DNA of 64,000 nt, taken from the NCBI RefSeq assembly GCF_027942865.1, contig NC_134517.1:17986009-18050008 (forward strand), written 5' to 3'. Both the position numbers and the translations under genes were made by a program. Below, in pieces: positions 1-18,323 of the stretch. Below the pieces are notes generated by a model that made no database searches, was not told the origin of the DNA, and saw only the letters and a list, made by a program, of their open reading frames with translations. Position 1 is the first letter of the stretch. Each line of letters begins with the position of its first letter. Origin of the DNA: Odontesthes bonariensis (Eukaryota > Chordata > Actinopteri > Atheriniformes > Atherinopsidae).

Positions 1-1332
1 TCACCTGTGGTCACGTCCGAGGGCAAATCGACACGCCATGAGGCATGTTTCACTTCCCCGTTTGATGCTTCACTATGACGGACCCACTCCTCAAACCTAG
101 ATATATATATCTATATGTGTATGTATATATACACACCGTCATAGTAGCATGTGACATATCTCCATATGTTGAATGGGCAGCATTTCACGTGCAGTTTGAG
201 GTCTGCTGTGTGGTCTGATAAGAGAAACAGAAAAACATTGGCAACATTTAAATAAGAACAACTGGCAGAATGCAAAGAAGCAAAGCACACCCCCCACCAC
301 CCCCCGCTCCGTGCAGGATGACTCATCAATATTTAGGAAACAACAAACGGTATAGTGAAATACCACACTTACAAAACAGCAGTGTTGTCATTGTTGGGTG
401 TGACATGACCGTATCCTGTATCATGGAAACACTGAAACACAGAATCTGATTTAATTCAAGCTTTAATAAATGAGTTATGAACGTACAATTTCTCACTAGT
501 TTGATCATTTACTTATTTGTCTTTTTCCTGCCCCTTTGCACGGCCTTTGCGTTTATCCCCAAAACAAGCTGTCATAGCTCCTTTATATTATACATATTCC
601 ATCTTAAGATTTCTACCATGCAGGTGGCACTAAATAATCAAAGTTTATGTCAGGATTGTCGGCCCCACACTTTGTAGGGAATAAGCTTCTTTATTGAGTG
701 ATCTGATAAGTGGAAGTTCCTCAAATGTTTGTTAACCACCGTTTCTCAGTGTTTCTGTGAATTATTTATTTTTTTCTCCTGCGGCTGGCTTCACATTATC
801 CGACGGCACAGTTCACACAGAAGGAGACGGAGGCGTTGCAGGTTTTTGTCCGAGAAAGATTGCAGTCGTGGTTTGGGTTTTATGGCAGGGATCCAGCAGA
901 ATTCATGTGATGAGATGTCTGAAATGGGCTTTTTTTTTTTCTCTCTGGACCGCCATCGCTCAAGTCGTTTGGCTCCATTAAAAAGACGAGGTGCTGAAAT
1001 GTTTGGCTTTATGTTTGACTGTCACACAGTTGTCCTTTAATATATGCGGAAGAAAACCAGTGTGTGAAAAGCAGGCGAGCGTTAACTTTGTAGGCTGTTC
1101 TCATTGAGTAAAGATGTTTTTAGTGCAACATTGCAGGGATAAGATTACCTTTAGTAAGCATGTCTGAATCTCATTTCCCTGTTTCCGTTCAGATGCACTC
1201 CTCTAACTCTCATCTTGCATTCAGAAAAGCTGAAGCTGCGCCTAAACACAACAGCCTTGGATTTGTATTTTGAACACGACTGAGCTTTGACCTCTGTGTT
1301 CGATGTTTTAGTCGGTCTCATTTGTGTTCCAG
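1..1332. other. Probable dcaf6 intron, no recognisable exon
   Basis: This stretch precedes the first dcaf6 exon I can identify, whose acceptor AG is at 1331-1332. It has AT-rich sequence and short TA runs near 100-130. No open frame here resembles DCAF6 or any other family I know. The short frames present look like chance. Confidence 0.5.
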
Positions 1333-7803
<6,471 letters not shown>

Positions 7804-10150
7804 CCTGCTGGCTGTTTATTTTCAAGAAAACGCTATTTGTTCTCGCTGTATAGCACTTGGAAAAAAAACCTGAGATTTGTACAAGTATAGTCTAGAATAC
7901 TTCCTTTTGAATATTAGTGTAATTTCTAGGCCCCCCGGTGTTTTTTTTAAAACGACTTTCTTACTGATGTTTCTGTATGAGGAGAAACTCCATCTGTGTG
8001 AATGCTTAAAAGGACGTCAGTATATATATATGTATATGTTCAGCGTGAGGATAATGGCGGCTGGTGTGAAAGGATGTTAAGTGCAATATTATTTCTGTTA
8101 GGAGAAGGCGAGCTTTGATCAGTGTTACCGTTTGACATTTTTGAATTTGTTGCAAAGAAATGTTGATGTGCTGCTGCGGCATGTGAATACAGACTTTAAG
8201 TAAAACACAAACGTTCTAATTTTGTTGTTGGTGGAAAAAAAGAAACAAAGCAGGTGGTTCTTCTCCCAAAAAGGTCTTCTTGTTTTTATAGTTTGGAAAA
8301 CTGTAAAAAGCAAAGATAAAGAAAAAATCCATTTGAGAAGCTTGGGTTTATCTAAACCTGGAGGATTTTCCTCATTTAGCTGCTCTGACACTCTTCAACT
8401 CTGCTATAAAGCTTCAAATGAGCAAGAAATCTCTCTATATCTCATCAAACGCCCCTGAAGCTTTATCTTTGCGTTAAAACACGGGGTTGTGATGTCGCCG
8501 AAAGGGTTTTGGAATGCTGGAAATTGTCAACGATGATGGTTCAATGTGAGCAGCAGGTAAAACTAAAAAAAAATGTCTCCCTTTTTTTAAGACGGGCATT
8601 TATATGCATTTCATTACACAACAAGGCTTAAAAAAAAAAAGATGGACTCTACTTCTCAGAGACTAATGCTCCCAACACAGAATTGATAGGAAATTGAATT
8701 GATTTGTCATTAACTCGCAGTTCACTGAAAGGTGACACATTTCGAAACATTTTCCATAAACATAACTTTAGTTCTTTACAGAATCTTTATGGTGTGATTC
8801 TTTGGCTTTTCGTCTCGATGCGCTGCTCGCTGTGATTTCTTGCTCCCCTGAGTCGTTGCAACAGAGTCAGGGTGTGGCGCAGGGCCACAACAGCCAAATT
8901 AAATGTAAGATGGTGATTAAACTGTGAAACACACTTTTGATGTGATCATCCGCAGTTCTTCCCTCGAGCTTCAAGTAAACTCTTGACTCTTAAGCGTACA
9001 GACTGTGATCCCAGCGAAGCATCAGTTTAAACACGTGTGATTACAGAGAAAAAAAACAACCTTTTCAGTGTTTTAACGGTCAAAAAAAAAATAAGAAAAA
9101 GGAGCCTTTCCTTAACTTTTCCCACTCTGGTACATGTGGAAAAAATAGAAATTTGATATTAAAATGCCCGTTTTCCGGTTCACGATCAAAGGAAAGCTTG
9201 TTTTTCCCTTTCGGGGGACGATGAACGCCTTCAAGGCTTCTTGATATTTTCTTTTCTTCATTTGGCTTGGGTGTCAGGTGGAGACGTTCGGCTTCTCTCG
9301 CAGCGGACACGAAAGAGGAAGACGGGATGTCACATAATACAAAACTTTAATGCAAATATTCGTATCGATGCTATAGAAGGAAAATCAGAAGGTTACATCA
9401 CGTCTCAGGTGTACAGCTTTTCCTTACTAAAGTAGTACCTGGGAAAACATAATAGGAAAACAAATGAGGTAAGAATGAAACACCAAAACTGGGCTCTACG
9501 GGTCACAAACAAGCTCACAGAGTTTCTTTTTTTAATTAAAGTAACAAGTGTTATGCGAGTGTGTGTAAAACGAGGTAAACTATATGTACCTCTGGATATC
9601 TTCTGTTGATTTCAGACAATAAAACATTTATTTCTGACATGGTCGCTACAACTATCGGTCTACAAGTGACTGATCTTGACTCCCGAGCCCATTTTTCTGC
9701 GGTACCTTTCGGGGGTCTTCACTGCATCACCGGTAACTAACGGCGACGGCCTCCTCCTCTCAACGTACCGAGACGGAATGCATCCTGTAAGTGCGATTAC
9801 TGTGTCTGCAGTAACGGGAAGTCGTGATGCATCAGAATCACTCTGATCTGACAGTGCGCGAACATCCGAGTGTTTTCAGTCCACCTGGTCGGCATCGACC
9901 CTCGACCTCTGACCTGTTGCAATGTGAAACGTGTTTGTGTTGCAAACATTAGATGAGACTCTGGTCTACTTGGGTGTCCAAGTAGGTCACGCTCAACTAA
10001 AGAGCTAAAGAGAACTCGGCCATAATCGGTTTGTTTTTCCATCCGCATAAAGCCATCTGTTTTTGTAAGTTTAGCTAAAGAAAACGGGTTCAGATGCAAC
10101 AGTCTGCCCCCCCAAAAAGAAAACCTACCAAAAGACCCGCACTCTATTTT
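7804..10150. other. dcaf6 3-prime UTR and intergenic sequence
   Basis: This follows the dcaf6 stop. The first several hundred bases are presumably 3-prime UTR. I see ATTAAA-like words near 8896 and 8913 and an AATAAA at about 9619, but cannot say which, if any, is used. No coding exon is recognised. Confidence 0.5.
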
Positions 10151-11230
10151 CTGCTCCGTGTATGGTCGCCTATGGAGAGCCTTCTCCGTCAACGGAGACC
10201 CTCCTGGAGACGCTCTCCGTAGCTTGCGTGCGTCGGCCAAAATTCCTATCTATCCGTCGAGGCGACGGAGACCGCAAGGGTTGTGATTGGTCGGCTAATT
10301 TTACAACATATCACTTCATACAATCACTTTTCCGGTTAGTTAGTACCCTCCTCTCACAACAACAACAACACCGCCATTTTTGAAAGAGTTTACTGTGTGC
10401 CGGTCAACAAAATTCTTTGTATTTCAATTTCAATAAGCTCACTTCACTGTGAGGAGTGGAACTAGGGGTGTGCAAAATAATCGTCATGACGATGCATCGC
10501 GATTCTAATTTTCTTTTTTTTTTATGCCTTTAATGATAGGACACATGCAATTGATGCATTTCGCTGCAAGGGATGTTTGCAATATATGTATATATTTTTT
10601 ATAGTTATATAGCCTATGCACTTTTTTTGTCTGTACTGATCATCCCTATTTTATTATTTTAAGTTTTATAAATCCTATGCACTTTTTGTGATGAGTGTGT
10701 CCAGTAATAGTAATATTTGTGTCCAGTAATATTTGTTTTAATGGCAATACCTCCAAAAGTTGTTTAAATAAATACAGTTATGACTTGATTTGCTTTGAGT
10801 TATGTATCAATTGAAGACACTATCCAGATCATACACAGCCAGTCAGCCACTGGTAATGGCTGTATTTTTTTTTTTAAGTATGTTCAGTGAAAATATTGCA
10901 ATGCATCGCAATAATTCAAGTATCGTGATCCATCGTGATAGAATCGCATCGTGGCATGTGAATCATGATTCGAATCGAATCGTGACTTCTTTGCCAATAC
11001 CCACCCCTAAGTGGAACGGAGCCAGAAGGTGAACAATCAATCAACGACTTTCAGATAGACGTCATGAGATTGGGTCGTTAGCGACGCCTACTGATCGGGA
11101 GGTGAATTGCCTTGTGTATCCGACAGCTCCGACGGAGAACTTTGAAAGGACGGACTACAGAGACGCATTGACGGATAGCGACGGAGACGCATACTGACGC
11201 TAGTCGTCCATTGTTCCGTCAACGCAAGCC
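10150..11230. mobile_element. Possible older DNA element rich in ctccgt/acggag words, interrupted by the hAT MITE
   Basis: Both flanks of the hAT MITE (10160-10280 and 11110-11230) are GC-richer than their surroundings. They carry repeated short words in both orientations, such as ccgtcaacggagac, tatccgtcgaggcgacgg, gacggatagcgacggagacg and ttccgtcaacgc. The pattern suggests subterminal repeats of a degenerate DNA transposon or MITE. I could not define clean termini or a target-site duplication, so the boundaries are approximate. Confidence 0.35.
10463..11009. mobile_element. Non-autonomous hAT-superfamily MITE with perfect 8-bp target-site duplication
   Basis: A 547-bp element bounded by inverted ends: left taggggtgtgcaaa, right the reverse complement of taggggtgggtatt. 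It is flanked by identical 8-bp direct repeats agtggaac at 10455-10462 and 11010-11017. An 8-bp duplication with TAGGGGTG-type ends is characteristic of hAT elements. The interior has no transposase-like frame. It is rich in short inverted words near both ends (cgtcatgacgatgcatcg near the left end, gattcgaatcgaatcg near the right), so it should fold into a long hairpin. Confidence 0.88.
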
Positions 11231-12433
11231 GTATCCAACGCATTCAGTTCATTTTCAATGAAATCCGGCCGATCGTTGTCGCCGTGCTCGCAAAGCATGC
11301 TGGGATTCTGGCACGGCGAGCGGGGGACTTGCGGCACGTCAAAATGTTGGGCTCGCCCGAAGTTTCTGCAAATTTGCCACGGCAGCCGTAGTGCGTTACC
11401 CAATGACAGTAGATCATGTGATCTCCTGTGTCGCATCAGCAGCAGCAGCACAGCAGATCTCCTCGCTCGCAGATCCACAGCCATGGTGCAATATGAAATA
11501 ATGTTCCATTGCTGACGATTTATACACATTACTTTCCCTCCAAAACTCAAATTTTTAGAGGGAGAAACTTCGATTGGTTAAAATCCCAAGTTATTTACTG
11601 TCCCCCGGAGCCATTCCACCGTATGTTCTATCTACAACTTCGTATACACGCCCACTGTAGTAGCAACACAGCGACACTAGGCATCCAATCCGGCGAGTTA
11701 AGTTGACGTGACGGTACAATGGACGCCTAGCCTGAGGCCTTAAGCTCCACTGATTGTGGAAGGCTACACCACTCCGCTAAAGTGTGGGATAATGTCACAC
11801 TGCAGCTGCTGTAATCAGTGGCCACGTCCAAGTCACGAATGCAAACGATAAAGAGCAACAGGAGTTAATTGGGCCCAGATGCACCAGATTTGGCTTAAGA
11901 CTGTCAGCGGAAGGTATTTATTTATTTATTTATTTTTTTTAACGCAAGTGGTCGCGCAGCAATGGGGATCTTTCCGACCCCGCGTGCATGCACCGCGGTG
12001 CAAACGTGCTACCAGTCAGAAACGTACTTTCCTTTCCATGTCATGAAGAGGCACTTTTCTTTTGAAAAGGAGGCAGATGATGCTGCGAGTCCTATGGAGA
12101 CAGAAATTTTCTGTCATATTATGCAGCCCCAACGCACATGTTAATCCTCTGAATACACAATGAAAAAAATAATAATATTAAAATAAGACAAATGAATAAA
12201 ACAACAGAACCATCTCGGTTACAGTAGTTAAGGCTTCCTGTCTGATTACACAAGTCATACAAAACTTTGCCAAGACACTGAATATGTGCACTTGGTCCAA
12301 CATAGTGGAATGAATATTTTTTTTTGCTAATAACTTCAAGCACGGAGTACCCGCAGGAAGAGAGTCCGGACTTGATCGGCCGTACCACAGAAACACTTGT
12401 GAGCGGAGCAGTCTGTGACTGCACCTGCCGCCT
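11018..12433. other. Intergenic sequence downstream of gpr161
   Basis: This covers the 3-prime side of gpr161 (minus strand) up to its stop codon. A run of TTTATT words at 11915-11938 reads as repeated AATAAA on the minus strand and could serve gpr161 polyadenylation. No coding potential is recognised. Confidence 0.45.
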
Positions 12434-15400
12434 TCAGATGGGCTTCTCCACCCCTTCCTGCTCCTCTTCATCTCGGTTATCTTTGACGATGCCTTCATCG
12501 ATGCTCTCCAGCCTCAGTCTCTGACCGTCCAGGTACCGGGGTCTCTGCGCCGGCCTCGTTGTGAAGAGGCCCACCTGCAGAGCCAGACTCTCCCCAAACA
12601 GGGTGAGCTTTGCGTCGCTCTCTATGGCCTTCGCCAAGCACGAGGCAAACGTGTCGAGAGACTTGTGGACCTCTGCGTGGACTTGGACTGGAGCCGTGTT
12701 TTCAGCTGAGGAAATGAACGCGGACGTTAATATTTTTTCCTTTTTTTCCCCCTGGGACGTGAAGCAAGCTAACAGGCCTCGTGTGTGTTTGCTTTGCTCT
12801 CTAACAACAAGCTAATTTTCCAGACACGTGACGGATACCTTTGGATTGCTCCACCTGGTCTTCAAAGGTGACCGAGCTCCTCCTCTTCCCGGACGGGTTC
12901 CCGTGGTGCAGCGGGAGGGCGGAGCCGCCCGTACAGGAGTTATCCAGCAGCATCACATCCGTGCCTGCGTGGGGAAACAAGGACGATGGTTGACTGCAAG
13001 CAGCGCTTCGCAAAGAATTCTGGGTGCCTTGTGGCCAGAGAAAAAAAAAGAAAAAAGAAAAAGCACACAGATTGGCCCGTCTGTGTGTCACGCGTGACGT
13101 TACATGCCCTGCCCGCGTCGTCCTCAGCTGAGAGCATGAGCTGTGAAACAGGAATGTGCAGCTGACGGTAAACAAGCACTGGGAGTGTAGCAGGAAGGTT
13201 CGTTCTCTAATCATCTGCCAACCCCTTCAAACCTCATTTCCCCAACTATATGCACCATTCTCATTTCCAAGCTACAGTCAACAGACGGGGTTTAAAAAGC
13301 AAGCGTCGGGTAAATGATATAACTCGACTACTTTAATTATGCATTTATGTCCTTTTTCGGCACTGAACTGCAGCTCAGACGACTGGGTGATAAACTGTTG
13401 TTGTTGTTAAAGAGTTCATTTTGCTGGTTTTTCTCCACCCACAGGCGAAACGGAACCAAAAACAGTCCGACAGCTTCAGCTTCAAATCGTTTCTATTTTG
13501 ATTTTTCATACGATTGACTTAAGAAAGCGATTCTATAAAGCAATCCAACAAATATTAAAAAAATTTCAATTAGTCTACTGTCACTGATAGCAGATGTTGA
13601 ACGGAGGCCAGAAATGTGACGCTGCATGTTTGGTTTGGTGAAAAACAGGAAACAGTCTGTCGAATTTGAAATCACATTCAACTTCATACATTAAAACAAA
13701 ATGGGAGAAGGAAGGAGGAATAACTATATCTGAATAAGAATGGACAACAATATGGAGGTATCAATGGATGTGTACCAGCTCACAGAAGTGGAGGGAGTTT
13801 GGCTGGAAAAGCCTGATTAGGTACTTTATTACACCCTCCCAGAAATCTCACTATGATAATAACTCCTCAGTCTGCTGGAGGAACTGTGGAAATCAAACCA
13901 TTATCATATTTTCTGGAAAAGATACACAACGCCCTACAGGATATCTTCAAATGCGAAATACCCCTCGAAATTAAGACTATGTTTTTCGGACACATACCTG
14001 AGGGATGGCTGAAAAGAGATAAGCACCTCATAAATATCCTGCTAATGGCTTGAAAAAAGAATATTACCAGGAAATGGCTATCACAAGAGAGCCCAACTGT
14101 CAACATATGGATGGACATCCCAATGGACATATATAAAATGGAGAGAATAACAGCATTTGTTCATTTTAAACTGGAGAAATTCGCCTCATATTGGGAAAAC
14201 TGGGTCAACTATGTCCCGCCCCATAGGCCTGATTTTAATTTTTACAAATCAGTAACTATGCCATATAAAAAGGATCACTCCCCACTTTGCACATATTGTG
14301 TTTTTTTTGTTGTTGTTTGGTTCTCTTTTCATGGTTTAGACAAAAAACAAAAATACCACTTTGGCATTTAGGACAGACAAGAGATACAAGATGTATGCAC
14401 ATGTATCGGATGTGAATGTTTGTTTCTGAATGTCAATTAAAAAAAAAAGAAAAACAGAAAACAATGATCAATTATGCTGGTCATTCCAAACAGTCAGAGC
14501 CAGAATCATTGTGAAGTCTTGCACCATTGAATGATATCCTGCTGGCTTTTAGAGGACAAAGTCATCCATATACACTTACCCGAGTCCTGAGTGAAACTGA
14601 AGCCTGTATCTCCCGTGCTGCTCCCCGGAGCCAACAGGTGTCCTCCTCCTGCCAGCATGGCGGTCAGGTGTGGGGACATCCCCAAGTCTGGAAAAAAACA
14701 TTTCACAGTTGACGACGTGATCTTAGAAAGACGTGCACACGTGAACCACCTGCACCAACCTGAAGCAACTCATCCAAAGCAGTCAGCAAATATCCCTGTC
14801 ACTGAAACACAAGCTGGCAGCTTTAAAATCAGAAATATGACCCCGCTGTAACCACAAATCAATGTGTTGATAATAGGCACGACAATATGGCGATTTGATC
14901 TCAGCTGATGAAATCAAAGCAATATTGAAATCAAACGCTTTTGTAGCTTCATTTAAGCCCTATTCATGCTGTTTTCAGTGTTGCTTACAAAAAAGGAGAC
15001 AATTTTTTAAACATAACTAGGAATCGGTCTGACAAGTTTCCAACAGATAATGTGATAATATTGTTATCATGGATGCTCTTTGGCAAAAATAATCGTGTGG
15101 TGAAAATAAAGACATGACAGCACTGATCCATGTGAACAAACTCAACGGAGCTTCATTAGAGCCCATTAAGCACACGAGTGAAAAAGACGAATCCCAGGAT
15201 GATTCGGCGTATCGGCCTCTGAGCCGGTGTCCCCACCTGTTATTCTGTTGGAGATGCTGAAGAGGCGGGACGTTCGGTGCCGCGTGGCGAACGACTCTCT
15301 GTAGTAGCGGTCTCCGAAGCACATGCCCAGCAGCTCCTTCCTCACAGTTTTATTCCACAGGCCGTAGAGGAGCGGGTGGCACACTGCGCTGCAGAAAGAC

Positions 15401-18323
15401 AGCCACGCCACCAGAGTCTCCAGCCCCTGAGACACGCTGCCCTGCCCCCACAAAGCCTCCGTGCACACCACCCCGACATACGGGCCCCAGGTCACGAGGA
15501 AGGTGCCTATCACCACCAAGATGGTGACGAAGGCCTTGCACTGGCTCCCTGCGTACACGAGGCTCCGCCGGCTTCCGTTAGAGGAAGTTGAGGTGCTTGA
15601 GTTCTTGCGTCCGTTCCCCTGAGCTGCTGTGGAGTCGTCCTGGGCCACCACAACTGTCCCGCAGTGCACTTTGCGAGCTTTCATGCGGGCAACGCGGAAA
15701 ATGACCCCGTAACAGGCCAGCATGATCAGGAGCGGGGGAAGGATGCACCATGTGACCCAGAAGGCCGTGTAGCTGGGCTCTCTGTGCCAAGAGGCGACAC
15801 ATGTCCACTTGAAGCAGTCGAACTCAAAGTTCGACCAGCCAAACAGCGGAGGCAGACAGCCCACCAGCGAGTGCAACCACACGTAGGCGATGACGACCAC
15901 CGCCCGGTTCCCCGTGATCTTCATGGGGTAGATCATCGGGTAGAGCACGGCGTAGTACCTGTCGGAACAACAGAAACACAGTGAAGACATCAGCGGGCAA
16001 GATATTCGGCGGCATCCTCCAGGGAGAGCTCTGATCCAAGCGATACAGAAGCCGCTAAGATAGAAGCATGTGAAGCTAGAAGCTGCGAACAAAACAGAAA
16101 GACGGGGACCTGGCTGGCAAACAAAAACTAGCAGTGTGATCAGAAATCCCCAAAGGAGCCGAGGGCAATCAGGAAGGCAGTGAGAACAGTGAGGACTGTG
16201 GGCTATTGAGAACATTTACAGCAGCTCTTACAGGTGTAGCTTTGTGATCCCTGAGAACAGCGATACATAACTCAACTCAAGTGGTTTTGAATGTTACTTT
16301 CATCAAAACTCGTCAACGAAAAAGTCTCAGTGGGGGCTGGAACAAATGAGCTGTTCCATCATTTCTCAACACCGCATTAAACCGTAGCATCCCTACTCCG
16401 TTTGTTTTATTGAATAAAAACGCCAAAAAGAGTAAAAGAACTGAATCCATAATTATGCAGATCAGACAAAAATCTGAAATCTGATCTTTCAAAAGGGGAA
16501 TCTGATCTTTGCAGATGAACAGTGCATTCATGTCAGCAGGCATATGGAGCCTCTGCGCGAGCATGTCTAATGCTTGTCACTTGATCCGGGAATGCATCCT
16601 GAAAAACACCACAAGTCAAGCGGGCGGTTAACCAGTCAGTCCCGTCTGAAGGGCCACATTCTGACCTTACAGCGAAGCCCACCACTGAGTCGTCTTTTGG
16701 TCGCATTAGTGAACACAAACGTGCTTCTTTAACGCCAAAAAATCCATGAATTAAAAATAAAAGACAAACCGGGCTGAATTGCTCCCAGTACACGGGGGGA
16801 AAAAACTAAAACAAACTGTTTACTCCTTTTCTCTGTGTGTAACGTCGACATTTCTGTTCGGCTACATCAAAGCTTTATGAATTGTTCTTAATCTTTTTGT
16901 CACAACTAATTCATCACCAAGGTTTGTCCCTTTTAAGAAAGACAAAACCTCACACGCGGGACATGTTCGCCCTTCCTCGCTTCATCGAAGCAATGCATTC
17001 CAAATTTCAGAGGGAGATGTTCAATCTGCCACGCAGACAGGAAACACTGGCGAAGAAACATTGAACCACTTTTCTTTTTCTTTTTTGGGGTTTGTTTGTG
17101 ACCGACTTTTTAATTGCAAGAGGGACAAAAATGCTGGCTAGAGAAGGTCAGACACCCCGCTTCCTTTTCATCCACATGTGGAAGCTGTAGAACACAACAA
17201 CCGCCCAGTGAGCAGCTTCTCTGGCGGTTTGCTGCCTTGCTCAAGGGCATGTGAACCTCTTCCGGCCTGCCTCTGTAACCGTTGGACCATTCCCTTATGT
17301 GCCTGAAAGCGGGGGCCTGAAATGTGGATTAAAGAGCAGCAATCTTTTGATGTGAAACTACCAAGAATTCAGAGGTTTTATGGGCTTTTGCAACTCAGGA
17401 AGCCTCATGTAAACAGAGTCTGATAGTGTTCATCGCAGGGAGACAGGGTTCGAGCTCCAAAATCATTGCCCTTGTCTTTTTTTTTTTTTTTTTGCATCCC
17501 AGCATCTCAACCTTTTCAGAAATCAGGTCTTGGCCGAAGAGGAGATGAACCACTGAAGAAAATGACCACGTTTGCCTCAGCCTGACAGACCACTTTGGCA
17601 CCTTTCATCTCATTGTCACGCAATTACTGCGTGCAACTTTACGGTTGTTCAGTCCAGCTGCATACGGCAAAATGACACGACCAGCTTGGCGCCAAACTGA
17701 AAGCACAATGCCTTTAACAAGACAGGAGACGTTCATTTTGGTCGGGAGGCGATTTAGACCCAAAATAAAGCTCAAGTGAGATTTAATGCATGACATGACA
17801 GTGACTTTAATGCTGCTGGCCACCGATTTTAGAAACTGCTGTAACTTTATACGGCGACGCTATGTCAATAAGGCCAAACAAAAAGCAACAAACTGAGTTA
17901 AAAACATTAAATTCTTCTGATTTTTCACGATATAGAAGAAGAAGGAGTTATATGAGTGAAAGTGCAATCTGACACTTGCCTGTCAATAGCAATAGCTCCA
18001 AGCGTGAGCATGCTGGCGGAGCTGATGAGCAGGTAGAGAAGAGCAGTGAAGTTGCACCACACCACCCCGAAAACCCACTCTCTCTTCGCCGAGCTCACGG
18101 CCACAAACGGCAGAACCAGTACGGACAGCAGCAGGTTGGACAACGTCAAGCTGAACACAAATTTGTTACTGGGCGTGAGGAGGTACGGCCGGCGATAAAG
18201 GGTTGTCACGATCAACAGGTTCCCCAGGCAGGCGAGTAGCATGATAGTCACGATGGAGACCGACTCCAGGGCGGCCAGGCCCTCGCCATTCCCCACCGAG
18301 GTGCAGTTCCTGCTGGTGTTCAT
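12434..18323 (-). CDS. gpr161: G-protein coupled receptor 161, complete coding region
   Basis: Orphan class A receptor of primary cilia that raises cAMP/PKA signalling and represses Hedgehog output (family knowledge). Five coding exons on the minus strand: 18323-17980, 15958-15237, 14687-14580, 12964-12839, 12705-12434. Together they give 523 residues in frame, close to the human length of 529. Visible features are an Asn-rich start (MNTSRNCTS), TM1 ([15 protein letters not shown]), DRY-type [11 protein letters not shown] with YPMKITGNR, the third-loop motif MKARKVHCG, the Ser-rich [17 protein letters not shown]6 (TWGPYVGVV), and the tail [27 protein letters not shown] and [14 protein letters not shown]. 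The tail then has the amphipathic [18 protein letters not shown] helix, which is the PKA-RI anchoring region in mammals. I chose the ATG at 18323-18321 because it opens directly into the N-terminal domain. The intron after 17980 uses a GC donor (GCAAGT). An L1 remnant lies in the intron 14579-12965. Confidence 0.96.
13700..14460 (+). mobile_element. L1-type LINE 3-prime end, decayed, antisense in a gpr161 intron
   Basis: Broken plus-strand frames resemble the ORF2 C-terminus of L1-clade elements. CWRNCG lies at about 13873, followed after a frameshift by NHYHIFWK, which recalls the C-C-H-C domain. Then come [26 protein letters not shown] and a Trp-rich end. A 3-prime UTR-like stretch and an A-rich end (14438-14460) follow. 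Frameshifts and stops make it inactive. It is 5-prime truncated. Confidence 0.75.
15959..17979 (-). other. gpr161: GC-AG intron of gpr161 splitting the Arg codon of the DRY motif
   Basis: Exon 18323-17980 ends with GAC AG, and the next exon (15958 downward) starts G TAC TAC, giving D-R-Y-Y. The donor is GCAAGT (17979-17974) preceded by ACAG, a textbook GC donor. The nearest GT, six bases on, would break the frame. The acceptor is ttccgacag. The intron is otherwise unremarkable. A tRNA-SINE-like fragment may sit near 17215-17295. Confidence 0.9.

Noticed and set aside
17215..17300. Sequence with gccttgctcaagggcatgtg and gtaaccgttggaccattccc resembling a reversed SINE head
   Set aside because: Too short and decayed to set limits or a family, so it is mentioned only in passing.
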